64,000 bases of DNA from Carya illinoinensis (GCF_018687715.1 NC_056753.1:28583445-28647444); one strand, 5' to 3'. Positions 21,275 through 32,623 are shown, counted from the first letter of the stretch. Program-made: numbers and translations. The notes: generated by a model from the letters alone, not told the origin.

Positions 21275-22200
21275 AATCCCCTCGCACCCATAAGGCCGGA
21301 CCAATATCAACTGATCATCTAAGCCTAACCGACCCATCCAATTGATGAATGATGATGATCGAATTCTTCCAACCACTGTACTGTTGTAGACTGGGTACGT
21401 ATATATGAGTGCCACATATCCTAACTAATTGAAAAAGAAATGGTATAGTTTCTTAGTAAGATTAAGTTGTCTTGTGCTGATCTAATCTTAATATAATTGG
21501 ATTTGGACTCCAATTTGTGTATTGGTATCCTATTTAATTATGGTTTTTGATTGTAGACCCATGGACTCATACACGAAGAATGATGAATTGGAATTTGGAG
21601 TGGTCGTAAAGATTAATAGAAATCTTAATTTATTTTATCTAATCATTATAGTTTTTTTAAATTTTTAAATAAAATATAATGAATAATTTAATTTTTTTTT
21701 AAATTAAAAAAATATTTAAATAATTTTTTATTTAATTTTCAATTCATTTCATCTCATTATAAAATTAAACTACTACTAAATTTAATCCTACATGTATCCA
21801 TAGAAAATAAATATTAAAAATTAATTCTGTATGAGCATGATGTCTGTACTTACTACTATAAATATAATGACTTTTATTTTATTTTATTTTCTACTCTTTT
21901 AGGTCAAATATTTATTAAGAAATAGTACTTATTTAGTGGCAAATGATGATTGGTCTAAGACATTACGTGTTTGATGCGACGGTAGCCATTACTTTCAATC
22001 CTTCAATAACATGTGGACGACTTGACTTGACTTGACTTGAAAAATGAGATTTGAAAGTACTAATATTTTATCCGAGCAAAGTGAGGCGTACGTGGAGAAC
22101 AAGGCAGTTATTGGTCCCATTAATTTTGTAAGCTTATGAGACGACTTGACTGGAAACATGATATGGTCATTTGCTATCAAGTTTCCTTTTCACCTGTCTT
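21275..22200 (+). repeat. Repeated intergenic block, copy A (uninterrupted)
   Basis: In order: CATAAGGCCGGACCA, GATCATCTAAGCCTAAC, TTCTTCCAACCACTGTACTG, GGGTACGTATATATGAGTGC, a TTGGATTTGGACTCCAATTT segment, an AT-rich stretch, then AAATGATGATTGG, GATGCGACGGT, GACTTGACTTGA and GTGAGGCGTACGT. The same order recurs in copies B (40.53-42.18 kb) and C (54.2-56.8 kb). This copy lacks the insertions found in B and C, so it acts as their empty site. It has no coding capacity; the minus-strand frame at 21415-21221 is a by-product of the repeat. Confidence 0.8.
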
Positions 22201-24392
22201 ATCTTACATGAATCAAATCATCTTTTTTAAGTAAGAGTATTGATTGGGATCAGCTACTGTAGCAATATGCAATTTTGTACACCCTACATGGCTTCTTCTC
22301 TCTCTCTCTTTTTTTTTTTAATTAATCGAAACGCACCGTTTTCGATGCTGTTTTCAATTTACCCATTTCGAATTGAAGCTCCCTCCGCGTCGAATTCATT
22401 CCAGCCCGCGTCCATTTCTCCTCCCCACCCGCGTCAAATCTCTGTTGTCCACCGCCACCAGCGACCCTGACATCGAGCCCGTCTGCACAACGCCGACCTA
22501 CCCGTGTCTACCAGCTCGCCTCCCTCCCTCTCGGCCGCCCATCTCCGTTTGTTTCTCCTTCGCGGTGTAGCTTTCCTCTCCGCATCTTACTGGGCATTTA
22601 AGGTTGATTTTGGGACAGCTCTCCTCCACAGTTGCTGTGAAGCTCTCTGTCTTCCTTGCTTCAGAATCAACAAGCTGATTTCAAAATCTACATTTGTAGC
22701 AACAGGTGAGTGGTTTCTTGCCCTAGAATCGTCCCTCCCTATCTATTATATTTAAACCCAAAATGCATGGGTAAGTTTGGACTGCTATTGTTGATGTTTG
22801 GTTTGTGTTTGTAGTTTGTGCATAACATGATTTGCAATTTTGGGTATTTTGGTTGGCTTCCGTGGCACGTTTGCTATAACAGTCCTAAAAATAATGAATG
22901 AATGAAGTAAGATTAATGCAAAATAGAAATAATAATGATTAAGAATATATATTACACCAGGTTGTTTTGAAGCACTCACCATGATGATGGGATTGATTAA
23001 TTTGAAAAAAGCCCTAGAAAAGTGGATGTTGAGATATGTATGATAGCCTAGTTTGTTTGAAAGGAAAATAATATCTAAAGATTGATATCATCCACCAAGA
23101 AAGTAGCTTTTATGCATATTTTTTTTCCCTTTGAAATTTTACAATGGCCATAATTGTGCGTTGAGAGGAATGTTGGAGAATAAAGCAAGAAAAGGAAATC
23201 CTATTACAAAAAAACCGACATCGATTAATGGTTGAGGAAAAAAGCTTGGCAAAGAGACTCTCAATAAGGATGGAATTTATTTCTCTAGAAGATGACCATG
23301 CAGTGCTTTTTGTTAGAACCCATTGAGAATTTTTACTGATTTTTGTGTTCTAGCCTTCCTTTTCCTTCAAGTTCCAATCCATGCACAGAAGTACAATAAT
23401 CCCCCTGCCATTTGAGTCACTTTTCATAGAATAACCCAAATAGCCCCACTTTTCACACCATGAATAATATGCTTAAATGGTTTGTATTTGTGTTCCAACA
23501 AAATACAAAGGGTTCCTGAAACATTGTCACTCCAAAAACACATCATAAGTTCCATTGAAAATTCTGCATTGAAAGGAAATGAAGAACTTTATTTCATTAA
23601 ACTTTGAAACGCATACAAATTTCCGTACCGATTAACAAGTTTAGGCTTTGCTGCAACAGTGAACACAATTTGTCCCAATCTAGGCATATCAACTTCTCCA
23701 TCAGCTTGTAAAATGTCATCTGCAAATGCTGCAACAACCTTTTTTCAGCCAGCCCCCAGCACCTTTTTTTAACACATCCTAGAAACAAAATCCACCAAAT
23801 ATGAGACTTGCTGGCAGCTTAATCTGTTAAAACTGGACAGTGCAAAACTCTACGAAGCTCATAAAAATGAAAAGAAAAAAAAAATTAGAATCACAAGCAC
23901 AACTGGTAGGATGAAGATGAATACATAACCCAGGATCTTGGTGAAAGATAAGTTGTCATTGACAAGATGGAATGAGTCACTTATGGGACAAAACAAAAAG
24001 AAAGGAGAAAATGAGATATCCAAAATTGTATTTAACATAGGCATAGTAAAGAAGATTCATAGAAGAGCCCAAATAGCCCCACTTTTCACACCATGAATAA
24101 TATGCAAAATGGTTTTGATTTGTTTTCACTTTTCATATTCTTTTTTCTTCCACTTTATTTTTTATTTACTGTTATCAATTATGATTGGGCATATATAGAC
24201 AACATGATTTGGTAGTATAACCCGGACCAAGTTGAAGAGACTTTAATGATGTTGCGTTCTTTATTTACTTTTCATTTTATTATTATGATTATTTTTTGTT
24301 ATCAATGATGAGACGCTAATGTTACCTTTTCTTCATTTGCCATCATGCATGTACTTTCCCTTTAAAGTGTCGGATCACTTTCTTCGTTTGGT
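22201..24392. other. Gene-poor stretch with leader-like sequence and a direct repeat
   Basis: About 22370-22710 is C-rich and resembles a 5' leader ending at a possible splice donor (CAACAGGTGAGT at about 22701), but no protein family was recognised. A direct repeat (CCCAAATAGCCCCACTTTTC plus following bases to AATATGC) lies at about 23437-23484 and 24069-24116. No transposon ends were seen. Confidence 0.35.
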
Positions 24393-24969
24393 ATGATGGG
24401 GGAAGAGGAAGATGGAATGGCACCCAAACCTTCGACGTCGACTTCGCAGTCATTAATGACATCCCAAAATACATTTGGAGATCCAAATGATGTCCCAGAT
24501 GTGAGTGTGCATTTTGATGTCTTTTATTGTTTTAAAAAAGAACATCTGAGACGTGCTCATTACTATAAATTATTCCAATTTTGCAGCATAATTTGGATGT
24601 AAATATTTTGTACCCTCTGAATTCGAGTAATCCGAAGTACTTCCAGCAAGAATTTTCTGCATTTCCAGAATTTTCAGAAAATGTTGGTTGTATATTTTCT
24701 GATGCTGCTGATGGTATTACACGTAATTTTGCTTTCACTTGAATGACACTAATATTGATTTGATGCTAAACCATCTCCTTTCTTCCATGTTTAGAAATGT
24801 TATTTGACATAAATGAAGATTTAGAGGGTACCATTGTTGTCTCGGATGATGAGGTACGGGCCGATCCAATTTTGCATGTAGTTTTAGAGAGATATTTGTA
24901 AGTCTCAATAGATGTACGTACATACAGTCAGATAGTTCCCATTTGTTTCTTCAGATGCTGAAAGATTAG
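24393..24969 (+). CDS. Possible small spliced gene, acidic protein of unknown function
   Basis: Three segments with consistent GT/AG junctions and matching phases give one open frame. Exon 1 is 24393-24500 (starts MMGEEEDGMAPKP; donor GTGAGT). Exon 2 is 24587-24713 (acceptor TTTTGCAG; NPKYFQQEFSAFPEF inside). Exon 3 is 24795-24853 (acceptor GTTTAG; ends VVSDDE). A last exon from 24955 after TTCTTCAG would add four residues, for about 102 in all; reading through the third donor instead gives about 14 more residues and a stop near 24900. The protein is acidic and Ser/Thr-rich at its start. No domain is recognised. The splice model is my inference from signals only. Confidence 0.4.
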
Positions 24970-25248
24970 ACAAATATCTTTCTGTTTAATTCAAGAAGTA
25001 AATATTTACGGGGTTGCCTTGTAACTATCAGCAAGTTGGAAAAGATGTTAAATAAAATTTTATTTCATTTTGTTATTACATGCAGTTTTACTTATAGTTT
25101 TGTGAAATGACTATATATATATATATATATATTTCTAGTCCATTGATAGAAGGAACCGATCATGAAAGTCAAATATTAAGCATGACCAATCTGTAATGAA
25201 CAAGAATTACAGATTTAAAAAAAAATTAAATCTTGATCATCTCCATTC

Positions 25249-25407
25249 ATGCACAAGCGGCCTCGAACAGCACTAAGAACATTAATGGAGCAAAAAAATG
25301 AAGACTTTTTGGCAAAATTTTTCCCATATAATTGTTTGGCTCCATTGCATGTTGCACATGAGATGCAAGAAAAATTAGAATCAAATAATTTAGTACCATT
25401 TGGATGA
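25249..25407 (+). CDS. Small open frame, 52 residues, unknown
   Basis: ATG to TGA frame beginning MHKRPRTALRTLMEQKNED and containing LAKFFPYNCLAPLHVAHEM. Its composition looks protein-like, but no family is recognised. It may be an exon of the gene model just upstream or a transposon relic. Confidence 0.25.
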   Translation: MHKRPRTALRTLMEQKNEDFLAKFFPYNCLAPLHVAHEMQEKLESNNLVPFG

Positions 25408-25639
25408 AAACCAGTTATACATGCAGAATTTCATTCCATCCAAAAGTAGTTTAGGGACAACAAAAGATATCCCCTTTGTATAACATAACCAAAAGATATC
25501 CCTTTTGTATATCATAACCAACACATAAAGAAAATAGAATTACATATTACAATTATAACCAACACAACGTGAACATTTACAGCGTGAGTTACCCGAACCA
25601 AGCCAAAACTATTACAATTACAACAACCCAATACAACCA

Positions 25640-26109
25640 CAATAATATTCGATGGTTCTTTTGAAGCATCCTCTCTCTTTCTCTTACTTGATCTTCCCTT
25701 TTCCGAACTTCATATTCGTGCATAAGTACATCATCTCACATATTCCAAACTTTATTCTCCCTTGTACGTAAGTTCTAATCTAGCAAATTAAATATATCCG
25801 TCCAAATGAAAAATCCACATCTCGTATCTCCTTGCACAGTACGAACTCGCAATAAACAGGATATATTACACTAGGCAAGCAACAAATAAAAATGTGAGAA
25901 TGTCTGAGGTAAAGTTGCTTTATCATATCATACTTTGGGCAGGCAAAAAAACTCCTTCCAGGATTAGACTTAGTGTGAGATGTCTTTAGTCGTGTTTTCA
26001 AGCCACACCAACAACTTGGTGATTCCAGTGGTAAATCATTAGAGAACGATGATGATTGGGATGATGACATGCGTGATTCTAAAAAACTAAAGGCAAGTTC
26101 CAAACGCAA
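25640..26109 (-). pseudogene. GRF-type zinc-finger protein fragment
   Basis: On the minus strand, 26109-25930 encodes a Ser-rich start and a GRF zinc-finger core (CWCGLKTRLKTSHTKSNPGR, then FFACPKY). The Cys and aromatic residues that normally follow (CgFF-W) are missing, replaced by KQLYLRH. A second open stretch at about 25770-25640 encodes charged, coiled-coil-like sequence (EVRKREDQVREREED) and a hydrophobic end (NIIVVVLGC), as in short plant GRF proteins with a C-terminal membrane anchor. The GRF finger binds nucleic acid. Copia B lies about 200 bp upstream of it. Confidence 0.55.
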
Positions 26110-26311
26110 GTGTCTATCTCATTTACAGAATTTAATACATAGTAATAGAGCCTAGTGGATGTCTTAGCAACAAAGATTGAAGGGAATTTAAAGGACAAAA
26201 TATTTTAATCGAAATATGGTTCACGACTAAGCCAATTCAAAGTGTAAAATCAATAAATAACATATTCAACATTTTAATCAACCATGATGCCTGACACATT
26301 AAATACCATAG

Positions 26312-27411
26312 TGTTGAGGGAAAAATGAGCGTATTGGCATATTCTTGTGAAAACTTGTGTAAAATAGTGTTGTAACAAGTGTTGTTGCGGAAAGGCTTGA
26401 AGATTGGTCAAAGAAGGCGACTTCGCTCGACCCTCGCTCGACGGAGCGCTCGAGCGAACTTGGGCAGATTGCATCGCTCGACCTTTGCTCGACATACAGC
26501 TCGAGCGAACTCAGGCAGATTCAACCGTTCGACCTTCGCTCAACATACAGCTCGAGTGAACTCAGGCAGAGTCAATCGCTCAACCCTCGCTCGACACTGA
26601 GCTCGAGCGAACCTAGGCAGAGTGTGTCGCTCGACCCTCGCTCGACACTGAGCTCGAGCGAACTCAGGCAGAGTCGACCACTCGATACTCGCTCGACAGG
26701 TCGCTCGAGTGAACTTTGGCAGATTGTGGCGCTCGACCTTCGCTCGAGCCAATGTTCCAGATCACTTACAATGTAGGGTTTTGAACTCCTCATTTGATGG
26801 GGACTATAAATGGAACAGGTTAACTTCTGTTCTATGTGTGGAGAATCAGAGCAAAAACCCTAAGGGCCTCAAAGAACTTCTTAGAGCAAACTCTCCCCCA
26901 TTTGTTTGATTCTCTCTTGGATAAACATTTCTCCACCACAACACATTCAAAATCAACTCTTACTTGAGTTCATTGAAGTGGAAATTTTTGTTGGCTGGAA
27001 GAGTCCGGAGCTGCCGTTGATGTAGAGATCGAGAGGTTCTCGTGGGAAGCTATAGGAAGGTCGGAGTTCCGACACTACATGTGTATAGAGATTGAGTGGG
27101 TCACTCGTGGTGTTGCAAGCCAAGTTTAGCTACTACAAAAGTTTTGTGAGTGTCTCTAAATTGGTTGTAACAAACTAAAATTTCTATAGTGGATTTGAGG
27201 TGGTGCCTTACACCCGGAGTGGTTTTAGATTTTGAAGATGTTCTTCAAATGAGTTTCCACTCCTTGATCAAAATAATGTGTTGATTATTTGTGTTATTTG
27301 ATTCATTTATTAACTGCTTATTTGTCTAATTTTCAAAAGGCCATAAAAATTAGATTACACCTATTCACCCTCCCTCTAGGTGTAGTGTTGGGTAGAACCA
27401 CTGCCTTTTCA
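26312..27411 (+). repeat. 5' LTR of copia B
   Basis: 1100 bp, TGTTGAGGGAAAAATGAGCG to CCACTGCCTTTTCA. It contains seven units of a 51-bp tandem array. A possible TATA box (ACTATAAATGG) is at 26803-26813. Confidence 0.95.
26424..26758 (+). repeat. 51-bp tandem array in the 5' LTR (7 units)
   Basis: Units begin at 26424, 26475, 26526, 26577, 26628, 26679 and 26730, an exact 51-bp period; the last is partial. Each carries CGCTCGACC(C/T)TCGCTCGAC, then AGCTCGAGCGAAC and AGGCAGA. GCTCGA and its complement TCGAGC recur, so each unit can form a short hairpin. The matching array in the 3' LTR has six units. Confidence 0.93.
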
Positions 27412-27413
27412 AT

Positions 27414-27425
27414 TGGTATCAGAGC
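27414..27425 (+). promoter_or_regulatory. Primer-binding site of copia B
   Basis: TGGTATCAGAGC, complementary to initiator tRNA-Met, two bases after the LTR. Confidence 0.93.
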
Positions 27426-27480
27426 GGGTTCACTCCGCTAGGATTTAGTTCCTGAGTATGATCCTGCTGTAGTGGTTTAA

Positions 27481-30150
27481 ATGGATAGGTCTCAATCACT
27501 CACATCTCCACCATATTTTGATGGAAATAACTATGCTTATTGGAAAGTGAGAATGAGAGCATTCTTGAAATCTGTGGATGAACGAGTATGGGTTTCCGTA
27601 ACAAATGGTTGGATAGAACCAGAGGTTCTTGTTGACGGAGTTCGAACTCCCAAAAGTGTTGAAAATTACTCTAGAGATGAAATAAGTGAGTGTGGTTGGA
27701 ATAGCAAAGGGCTTAATGCAATCTTTATGGCTGTATCCCAGGAAGAATTCAAACGGATATCAATGTGTCAAAATTGCAAGGAAGCTTGGGATATTCTTGA
27801 GATTACCCATGAAGGTACCAAGGCTGTAAAGAATTCTAAACTTCAAATGTTGACTACTAGTTTTGAAGAGTTGAGAATGAAGGATGATGAAACATTTGAT
27901 GCTTTCTATGCCAAACTAAATGATATCGTCAACTCTCGCTTTAATCTAGGGGATAAAATTCCTGAGAATAGAGTTGTGAGAAAAGTTCTCAGATCTCTTC
28001 CTGAGAGATTTCGTCCTAAAGTTACGGCTATTGAGGAAAGCAAAGATGTGGATACTATGAGAATTGAAGAATTGGTGGGCTCCCTCCAAACATATGAACA
28101 TACTCTTCCAATGGACAAGAAGCATAAGTCCATAGCACTCAATACTGTTAGAGAGGAGTCAGATGAGTCATCCAATGATTTGGCTATGAGTGACAAAGAA
28201 ATAGCATTTTATGCTAAGAAATTCAGGAAAATGTTTGTGGCTAGAAATAAAAAGAATCAGAGCCTAGAGAAGAAAAAGTTTGAAAGATACAACAGAGTCT
28301 CAAGCTCAGGGAACAAGGATAGAAACTCTGAGAAGGACACTAGAACAAATAGAGATAAGGGTCAGTCCAGTGTGCAGTGTCATGAATGCTATGGTTTTGG
28401 ACACATTCGCCTGGAATGTCCAAACTACAAAAAGGCAAAAGAAAGAGCAAAAATTGCATCCCTAAGTGAGAGTGAATTAGAGTCAAGTGATTCATCAAGG
28501 AACTCTTCCCCAAAAAGAAATCTGAATTACATGGCATTCACTGTCTCGGTAGATAGCAAGAGTCAAAACAGTGAAAATGTGTCGGATGATGAGAGCAAGT
28601 CTGGAAATGAATCTGAATATGAAGATGAGCTGCAAGAAGTTTATGAGAAGTTATACAAGGAATGTGTTAAATTGAGGAAACTCAACAAAGGGCACATTGA
28701 AGAGATAGACTTCATTAAAAGAGAAAATGAAGAGCTTCAAGGCAAATTAACTGAGGCCATTGTTCTAGCTGATCAGTTTAAAATGAAGAAGGTGTTTCTG
28801 GAAGATGAGTTAAAAACTCATGAAAGTGAAATAACCTTGCTGAAAGAAAAGTTGAAATCCTTCTCCAACGGGAAACAAAAGTTGGATGAAATCCTAAGTT
28901 TTGGAAAGTCCCCTAGTGACAAGAGTGGACTAGGATATGATGCATTAAACTCTGAAACTGCAACCACCTCAAAGGTCTCCCACAAAAAAGAGAAGAAGAC
29001 TGTGTTTGTTTGTGAATCAGCAGTCAATGGAAAGAGTAACCCATCTGACAAGGGCAAGAAATCATCTCATGTCCAAATGGGTGTTCTGTCTCATGTGAAA
29101 CCAAAAACTAGAAATGCAAGACCCATTTGTCATCACTGTGGTAAAACAGGTCATGTTGTAACGGAGTGTTTTAAGCTGAAAAGATACATCGCGTATGAAC
29201 ATGCACCCTCTCAAAGCAAAAGTATGCACCCTCCAAACATGGGTAAACGTCTCATAACTGCTCCTAAGTATACCTCTTCATTTAGGAGACAAAGAGATAG
29301 CAAAGAAAACTATGTGTGTCATAATTGTGGTAGGGCTGGCCACATCCGACCAAATCGCTATGAGCTTAGGAAGAATCACATGAAAAATGGAGATAGACAA
29401 CCAAGAAGAGGACATCTGAATCTTTGGAGTCAAGTAATGGCCTTAACTAGGCAGAATGAGATGCTGAATGTCAAGTTAGACCAACTTTCAACTACCAAAA
29501 AGGGTGGTTCTCCAAAAGTTAGAAAGATGTGGGTCAGAACTGGAGAAAGAAACACATGTCATGTGGCACACATTGCTCTAAAGACTAGAGACACATATGT
29601 GTGGTACCTTGATAGCGGATGCTCACGTCACATGTCAGGTGATAGAAGTTTGTTTAAAACTGTTGAGGAATACAAGTGTGGAACAGTAACTTTTGGAGAT
29701 GGTGGAAAAGCTGATATAATTGGAAAATGTGAAATTGATATACCTGGACTACCCGTCTTGAGGGAAGTATTGTTTGTTGATGGATTAAAAGCAAATCTCC
29801 TCAGCATAAGTCAAATGTGTGACAATGGTGTTAAGGTTCGCTTTTCAAGAGAAAAATGCATTGTTTCAGATAATGATGGAAACTGCATGATGCAGGGAAC
29901 GAGGACATCTGACAATTGTTATAGCATCACTCCTAATTTTCAATATAGTTGCAACAGTGCTAAGAGTGAGGCAACAGACCTGTGGCACCAAAGACTTGGA
30001 CATGTGAATCATAAAAATCTGTTCAAGATTGCCAAGAAAGATATGGTGATAGGGTTGCTTGAGCTGGGTAAAGTGGAGACTCCTGTGTGTGGGTCATGTC
30101 AATTGGGAAAACAAGTCAAACAGCTCACAAGAAAACTATGGCTATCCTAA
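27481..30150 (+). CDS. Copia B gag, protease and start of integrase
   Basis: Open frame of 889 residues starting 69 bases after the LTR. The capsid region (FDGNNYAYWKVRMRAFLKS, then AWDILEITHEGTKAVK) is followed near residue 300 by a CCHC knuckle (CHECYGFGHIRLEC). A long acidic coiled-coil region follows, then a second knuckle (CHHCGKTGHVVTEC) and a third near residues 619-632 whose last Cys is replaced (CHNCGRAGHIRPNR). The protease active site is WYLDSGCSRHMSG near residue 709. The integrase zinc-binding region (WHQRLGHVNH ... CGSCQLGKQ) ends the frame. A one-base deletion near 30120 shifts the frame, so the normal polyprotein stops at 30150. Gag builds the particle and protease cuts the polyprotein. 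Confidence 0.9.
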   Translation: MDRSQSLTSPPYFDGNNYAYWKVRMRAFLKSVDERVWVSVTNGWIEPEVLVDGVRTPKSVENYSRDEISECGWNSKGLNAIFMAVSQEEFKRISMCQNCKEAWDILEITHEGTKAVKNSKLQMLTTSFEELRMKDDETFDAFYAKLNDIVNSRFNLGDKIPENRVVRKVLRSLPERFRPKVTAIEESKDVDTMRIEELVGSLQTYEHTLPMDKKHKSIALNTVREESDESSNDLAMSDKEIAFYAKKFRKMFVARNKKNQSLEKKKFERYNRVSSSGNKDRNSEKDTRTNRDKGQSSVQCHECYGFGHIRLECPNYKKAKERAKIASLSESELESSDSSRNSSPKRNLNYMAFTVSVDSKSQNSENVSDDESKSGNESEYEDELQEVYEKLYKECVKLRKLNKGHIEEIDFIKRENEELQGKLTEAIVLADQFKMKKVFLEDELKTHESEITLLKEKLKSFSNGKQKLDEILSFGKSPSDKSGLGYDALNSETATTSKVSHKKEKKTVFVCESAVNGKSNPSDKGKKSSHVQMGVLSHVKPKTRNARPICHHCGKTGHVVTECFKLKRYIAYEHAPSQSKSMHPPNMGKRLITAPKYTSSFRRQRDSKENYVCHNCGRAGHIRPNRYELRKNHMKNGDRQPRRGHLNLWSQVMALTRQNEMLNVKLDQLSTTKKGGSPKVRKMWVRTGERNTCHVAHIALKTRDTYVWYLDSGCSRHMSGDRSLFKTVEEYKCGTVTFGDGGKADIIGKCEIDIPGLPVLREVLFVDGLKANLLSISQMCDNGVKVRFSREKCIVSDNDGNCMMQGTRTSDNCYSITPNFQYSCNSAKSEATDLWHQRLGHVNHKNLFKIAKKDMVIGLLELGKVETPVCGSCQLGKQVKQLTRKLWLS

Positions 30151-32012
30151 CTGAACAACCTTTGGAGTTATTGCACATAGATCTTATGGGACCCTCTAGA
30201 ACTGAAAGCCTGGGGGGAAAGAGATACATACTGGTAATGGTGGATGACTTCACCAGATATTCATAGGTAGAATTTCTGAGAGAGAAAGCTGAAACTCCTA
30301 ATGTGATTAAAATCTTGTGCAAGAAGCTTCAAAATGAGCAAGGAAAGGTAATAGTCAAAATTAGGAGCGATCATGGAAGAGAATTTGACAATTCAAATCT
30401 TGAGAGTTTCTGTGATGAAGAGGGCATCAGTCAAGAATTTTCTGTCCCTATTACTCCACAGCAAAATGGAGTGGTCGAAAGAAAGAATAGGGTGATTCAA
30501 GAAATGACTCGAGTCATGATACACAGTAAGAATGTTCCTACCCATTTTTTGGGAGAAGCTGTGAACACAACATGTCATATTGTGAATAGAGTCTATCCGA
30601 GACCAAACACTTCCAAAACACCATATGAACTGTGGAAAGGAAAGAAACCAAATATGAATTACTTCAAGGTGTTTGGAAGCCAATGCTACATTTTGAGAGA
30701 CAGGGAAAACTTAGCTAAGTTTGACCCCAAAAGTGATGAAGGGATTTTTCTTGGATACTCTAGAAACAGTCGTGCGTATAGATGCTACAATCGGCATACC
30801 AGAACTGTAATAGAATCCATAAATGTGGTAGTGAATGATGCTCCTGAAGAGAAATTGAATAAAGATGAGCCATCTCACTTACCAAGTGGAACTGAAAGAG
30901 AAGATAGTGATGCAGTAAGGGAAAACTTGGAGTTCGCATCAAATGAAAAGATAAGAAGCCAAAAGGAGCCTTCTTCAAGAGTAAAGTTGAATCATCCTCA
31001 AGAAAATATTATAGGAAACATAGATGAAGGGATGAGACTAAGAAGGGAAGTGATAAATCAATTGGCTCAATCAAGTTACATCTCACAAATTGAGCTAAAA
31101 AGGGTCGAAGAAGCTTTAAGTGACGAGAATTGGTTAAATGCGATGCATGATGAAATAAATCAATTTGTGAGGAACAATGTGTGGTATTTGGTGCCAAGAC
31201 CAGAAAGTCACAATGTGGTAAGCACAAAATGGATTTTCAAGAATAAGTCTGATGAGAATGGAATCATTGTGCGAAATAAAGCAAGATTGGTTGCTCAAGG
31301 GTATGCCCAGATGGAGGGTATAGACTTCGATGAGACTTTCGCTCCGGTTGCCAGACTTGAGTCAATTCGAATTTTGTTGAGCATCGCTTGTCATATGTGC
31401 TTCAAGCTCTATCAAATGGATGTCAAGAATGCTTTTCTGAATGGAGTTCTCCAAGAAGAAGTATATGTTGAACAACCAAAGGGTTTCAAGGATCCAAAAT
31501 ATCCTAGTCATGTCTACAGGCTGAAGAAAACTCTTTATGGCCTAAAACAGGCTCCCAAAGCTTGGTATGAAAGACTAACTTCCTATTTGGAGAACCACAA
31601 GTTCTTGAGAGGAAGTGTTGATAGGACATTATTCATCAGAAAAGCTGGAGAAGACATAACAATTGCTCAAATCTATGTGGATGACATTGTTTTTAGATCT
31701 TCCATTGACACTCTGGCTCTTGAGTTTGCTGATGAGATGAAGAATGAATTTGAGATGAGCATGGTAGGTGAACTAACCTTTTTCTTGGGACTCCAAGTAA
31801 AACAGTTGAATGATGGGTTATTCATATCTCAATCCAAATATGCAAAAGATCTTATCACAAAATTTGGATTAGATGGCAAGAGCCATGCTAGAACTCCTAT
31901 GAGCACTAGTGTTAAGCTAAGCGCTGATTTGTCAGGCAAGGATGTTAAGCAATCCTTGTATAGAAGCATGATTGGGAGTTTGCTGTATCTCACTGCAAGT
32001 AGACTAGACTAG
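30125..32012 (+). pseudogene. Copia B integrase core and reverse transcriptase, disrupted
   Basis: The shifted frame holds integrase motifs LLHIDLMGP and VMVDDFTRYS, then a TAG at 30267-30269, [12 protein letters not shown] (about 30459), and [16 protein letters not shown]. Reverse transcriptase motifs follow: [34 protein letters not shown] (31411-31446), [16 protein letters not shown] and the catalytic QIYVDDIVF at about 31666-31692. The frame ends at 32012 because TAGAC is tandemly duplicated (about 32004-32013), shifting the frame just before the RNase H part. Catalytic residues are kept, so the lesions look recent. Confidence 0.9.
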
Positions 32013-32032
32013 ACATTGCCTTTAGTGTTGGG

Positions 32033-32623
32033 GTGTGTGCTAGATTTCAAGCCAATCCAAAAGAATCACATTTGATAGCTGTCAAACGCATACTTCGTTA
32101 TGTGAATGAGACGATTAACTATGAGATTTGGTATTTTAGAGACTCTAACACTGAACTTGCAGGCTATTCAGATGCTGATTGGGCAGGTAATGCAGATGAT
32201 AGGAAAAGCACCTCTGGTGGGTGTTTCTATGTTGGGACGAATTTGGTAGCCTGGATGAGTAAGAAACAAAACTCAATTTCCATGTCCACGGCTGAGGCTG
32301 AATACATTGCTGTAGGGAGTTGTTGCACGCAATTGTTGTGGATGAAGCAAATGCTATGTGACTATGGCATTGCCCAAGGTGTGATGAGCGTCTATTGTAA
32401 CAATACCAGTGCTATTAACATTTCAAAAAATCCTATCCAACACTCTAGGACCAAGCACATTGACATTAGGCACCATCTCATTCGGGAGCTTGTGGAAACA
32501 AAGGTTGTGACTCTTGAGTATGTTCCCACCGAACATCAACTAGCCTACCTTTTTACGAAACCCTTGGATAAGCTTTGGTTTAAACTTCTTAGAAAGGCTA
32601 TTGGAATTTGTGCTTTGACATAA
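32033..32623 (+). pseudogene. Copia B RNase H domain
   Basis: Continues pol in the frame shifted by the TAGAC duplication. Motifs: LAGYSDADWAGNADDRKS, SMSTAEAEYIAVGSCC, SVYCNNTSAINISKNP, SRTKHIDIRHHLIREL and LFTKPLDK. The domain is complete to its natural end (ICALT) but is not joined in frame to the reverse transcriptase. Confidence 0.9.

Noticed and set aside
26424..26758. CRISPR-like array
   Set aside because: The regular 51-bp period is within a plant retrotransposon LTR, with no spacers of unique sequence; it is a minisatellite.
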